Source: Aquila chrysaetos chrysaetos | Lineage: Eukaryota > Chordata > Aves > Accipitriformes > Accipitridae | DNA length: 64,000 nucleotides | NCBI RefSeq assembly: GCF_900496995.4 | Contig: NC_044011.1 | Location: 10,696,041 to 10,760,040 of the forward strand | Reading direction: 5' to 3' | In this document: positions 61,301-64,000 of the stretch, in pieces | Layout of the letters: every line of letters begins with the position of its first letter | How positions within the stretch are numbered: position 1 is the stretch's first letter | Notes under the pieces: generated by a model | Seen by the model: only the letters and a program-made list of their open reading frames with translations | Databases searched by the model: none | Told to the model about the DNA's origin: nothing | Translations under genes and position numbers: made by a program

Positions 61301-61493
61301 CCATTCTGACGTGATGCTTTGAAAATGCTGATGTTTAGAGAGGGGAAGTGGGTGTAGGAACACAGGGCTGAATGTGGAGGGGGAGCTGCAGCAGCACAAC
61401 CTTCCTGCTACATGTCTTGGGCCACACTTGGCACTGGGTAATGCTGACCAGGACGAGGGAATCTCACTGATGTATATGCCCCAGGCAAGGACA
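58312..61493. other. Stretch with no recognised exon
   Basis: This should be intron of the SLC22A gene if its first exons lie beyond the window. I looked for the ESPRWL-type exon and the large extracellular loop and found neither. AT-rich simple sequence occurs at about 60.5 kb. Confidence 0.45.
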
Positions 61494-64000
61494 ATAAATC
61501 ATGGAATGGTTTGGGTTAGTAGGGACCTTAAAGATCATCTAGTTCCAACCTCCCTGCCATGGGCAGGGACACCTTCCACTAGACCAGGTTGCTCAAAGCC
61601 CCATCCAACCTGGCCTTGAACACTTCCAGCGATGGGACATCCACAACTTCTCTGAGCAACCTGTTCCAGTGCCTCACCACCCTCACAGTGAAGACCTTCT
61701 TTCTTACATCTAATCTAAATCTACCCTCTTTCATTTTAAAGCCATTACCCCTTGTCCTATCACTACATGCCCTCGTAAAATGTCCCCCTCCAGCTTTCTT
61801 GTAGGCCCCTTTAGCTACCAGAAGGCTGCTATAAGGTCTTCTCCTCTCTTCTCCAGGCTGAACAACCCCAACTCTCTCAGCCTGTCTTCATAGGAGAGGT
61901 GCTCCAGCCCTCTGATCATCTTCGTGGCCCTCTTCTGGACTTGTTCCAACAGGTCCACGTAATTCTTATATTGGGGGCCCCAGAGCTGAACACAGTACTC
62001 CAGGTGTGGTCTCACAAGAGCAGAGTAGAGGGGGAGAATCACCTCCCTCAACCTGCTGGTCACTCTTCTTTTGATGCAGCCCAGGATACGGTTGACTTTC
62101 TGGGCTGCAAACACACATTGCTGGGTCATGTTGAGTTTCTCATCAACCAACACCCCCAAGTCCTTCTCCTCAGGGCTGTTCTCAATCCACTCATTGCCCA
62201 ACCTGTATTTGTGCTTAGGATTGCCCCGACCCATGGGCAGGACCTTGCACTTGGCTTTGTTGTACTTCATGAAGTTCACATGGGCCCATCCCTCTAGCCT
62301 GCCAAGGTCCCTCTGGATGGCATCCCTTCCCTCCAGTTTGTTGACCACACCACACAGCTTGGTGTCATCAGCAAGCTTGCTGAGGGTGCACTCAATCCCA
62401 CTGTCCATATCACTGACAAAGATATTAAACAGCACCGGTCCCAGTACTGACCCCTGAGGAGCACCACTCGTCACGGGTCTCCACTCACGCTTCATGCTGT
62501 TGACTTCAACTCTTTGAGTGCAGCCATCCAGCCAATTCCTTATCCACCGAGTGGTCCATCCATCAAACCCATGTCTCTTCAATTTAGAGACAAGGATGTT
62601 GTGCGGGACAGTGTCAAATGCTTTGCACAAGTCCAGGTAGATGACGTCCATTGCTCTTCCCTTACCCACCAATGCTATAACCCTGTCATAGAAGGCCACC
62701 AAATTTGTCAGGCATGATTTGCCCTTAGTGAAGCCATCTTGGCTGTCACCAGTCACCACCTTATTTTCCATGTGCCTTAGCATAGTTTCCAGAAGGATCT
62801 GCTCCATGGTCTTGCTGGGCACAGAGGTGAGACTGACTGGCCTGTAGTTCCCTGGGTCTTCTTTTTTTTCCCTTTTTAAAAATGGGGTTATGTTTCCCCT
62901 TTTCCAGTCAATGGGAACTTCCCTGGGCTGCCACAACTTCTCAAATATGCTGGATAGTGGCTTAGCCACTTCATCTGCCAGTTCCCTCAGGACCCATGGA
63001 TGCATCTCATCAGATCCCATGGACTTGTGCGCCTTCAGGTTCCTTAGATGGTCTTGAATCTGATCTTCTCCTGCAGTGGGTGGTTTTTCATTCTCCCAGA
63101 CCCTGCCTTTGCCTTCTGCAACTTGGGCAGTATGGCTGGAGCACTCGCTGGTGAAGACTGAGGCAAAAAAGTTGTTGAGTACCTCAGCCCTCTCCATGTC
63201 TTGGGTAACCAGGTCTCCAGTTTCCTTTCAGAAAGGGCCCACATTTTCCCTAGTCTTCCTTTCATCACCAACGTACCTATAGAAGCTTTTCTTGTTGCCT
63301 TTGACGTCCCTGGCCAGATTTAATTCTATCAGGGCTATAGCTTTCCTAACCTGATCCTTGGCTGCTCGGACAATTTCTCTGCATTCCTCACAGGCTACCT
63401 GTCCTTGCTTCCACCCTCTGTAGGCTTCCTTTTTGTGTTTGAGTTTGTCCAGGAGCAGCTTGTTCATCCATGCAGGCCTCCTGGTGTTTTTGCCTGACTT
63501 CTCTTTGTTGAGATACATCACTCCTGAGCTTGCAGGAGGTGATACTTGAATATTAACCAGCTTTCTTGGGCCCCTCTTCCCTCTGGGGCTTTATCCCATG
63601 GTACTCTACCAAGGAGATCCCTGAAGAGGCCAAAGTCTGCTCTCCTGAAGTCCAGGGTAGTGAGCTTGCTGTGCACCCTCCTCGCTGCCCCAAGGATCTT
63701 GAACTCCACCATTTCATGGTCACTGCAGCCAAGGCTGCCCTTGAGCTTCACATTCCCCACCAGCCCCTCCTTGGTGGTGAGAACAAGGTCCAGCATAGCA
63801 CCGCTCCTCATTGGGTCCTCTATCACTTGGAGAAGGAAGTTATCATCAACGCATTCCAGGAACCTCCTGGATTGCTTATGCCCTGCTGTGTTGTCCCCGC
63901 AACAGACATCGGGGTGGTTGAAGTTCCCCATGAGGACCAGGGTTTGTGAATGTGAGGCTGCTCCTATCTGTCTATAGAGGGTCTCATCTGCTTGGTCTTC
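61494..64000 (-). mobile_element. CR1 non-LTR retrotransposon, 3' part, runs off the window
   Basis: The 3' end is near 61494 (AATCATGGAATGGTTTGGGT). The second open frame continues to the window edge. On the minus strand 64000-63518 encodes part of the AP endonuclease, where the catalytic GDFN motif reads GNFN. A frameshift lies near 63520. Then 63521-61815 encodes the linker and reverse transcriptase in one frame, broken once by TGA at 63228-63230. The reverse transcriptase has the [20 protein letters not shown] block and LADD at the catalytic site. The frame is lost near the C-terminus. This CR1 copy is dead but not very old. Confidence 0.92.
61815..63521 (-). pseudogene. CR1 ORF2 reverse transcriptase part, one internal stop
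   Basis: One minus-strand frame is split only by the TGA at 63228-63230. It includes the RT palm blocks [32 protein letters not shown] and [10 protein letters not shown], and the thumb. The motif before ADD is usually Phe in active CR1 copies and is Leu here. It ends in [15 protein letters not shown], short of the usual C-terminus. Confidence 0.88.

Overview
The window is nuclear DNA of a bird. CR1 non-LTR retrotransposons lie at 61494-64000, 55021-55172 and 29523-29718, and all recognisable genes are split into short exons with GT/AG introns and vertebrate phases. The species cannot be told from the sequence.

Layout. (1) 1-13021, plus strand: the 3' part of a plasminogen (PLG)-like gene. 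It has the second half of a kringle 4, kringle 5 and a whole serine-protease-like domain, then a stop and an AATAAA signal. Nine exons are intact with canonical splice sites. However, the activation Arg is Tyr, the catalytic His is Gln, the catalytic Ser is Val, and the residues around that Ser are changed too. The product would be a kringle pseudoprotease. (2) 13022-22227: intergenic, about 9 kb, with a badly decayed Ty3/Gypsy-type reverse transcriptase fossil on the minus strand (about 14.9-15.7 kb). (3) 22228-47412, plus strand: a complete PLG gene of 19 coding exons. The encoded protein is about 802 residues: signal peptide, PAN domain, kringles 1-5 and a trypsin-like protease with intact His/Asp/Ser. 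Matches to liver-factor sites lie just upstream. (4) 52633-58311, minus strand: four exons of an SLC22A organic cation transporter (OCT clade), tail to tail with PLG. An expected exon between two of them was not found. (5) 61494-64000, minus strand: a long but dead CR1 element running off the window.

The two PLG-type genes are a head-to-tail DNA duplication. They share exon number, exon lengths, phases and 3' UTR similarity past the stop codon. Most exons compared differ at roughly 20-30% of bases. The first exon of kringle 5 differs at only 4 of 149, with most of its acceptor tract, which suggests gene conversion. PLG next to SLC22A genes matches the mammalian SLC22A/LPA/PLG neighbourhood. 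The direct orientation of the duplicate differs from the divergent primate LPA-PLG pair, so this looks like a separately made LPA-like, HGF-like gene. It is the most interesting object in the window.
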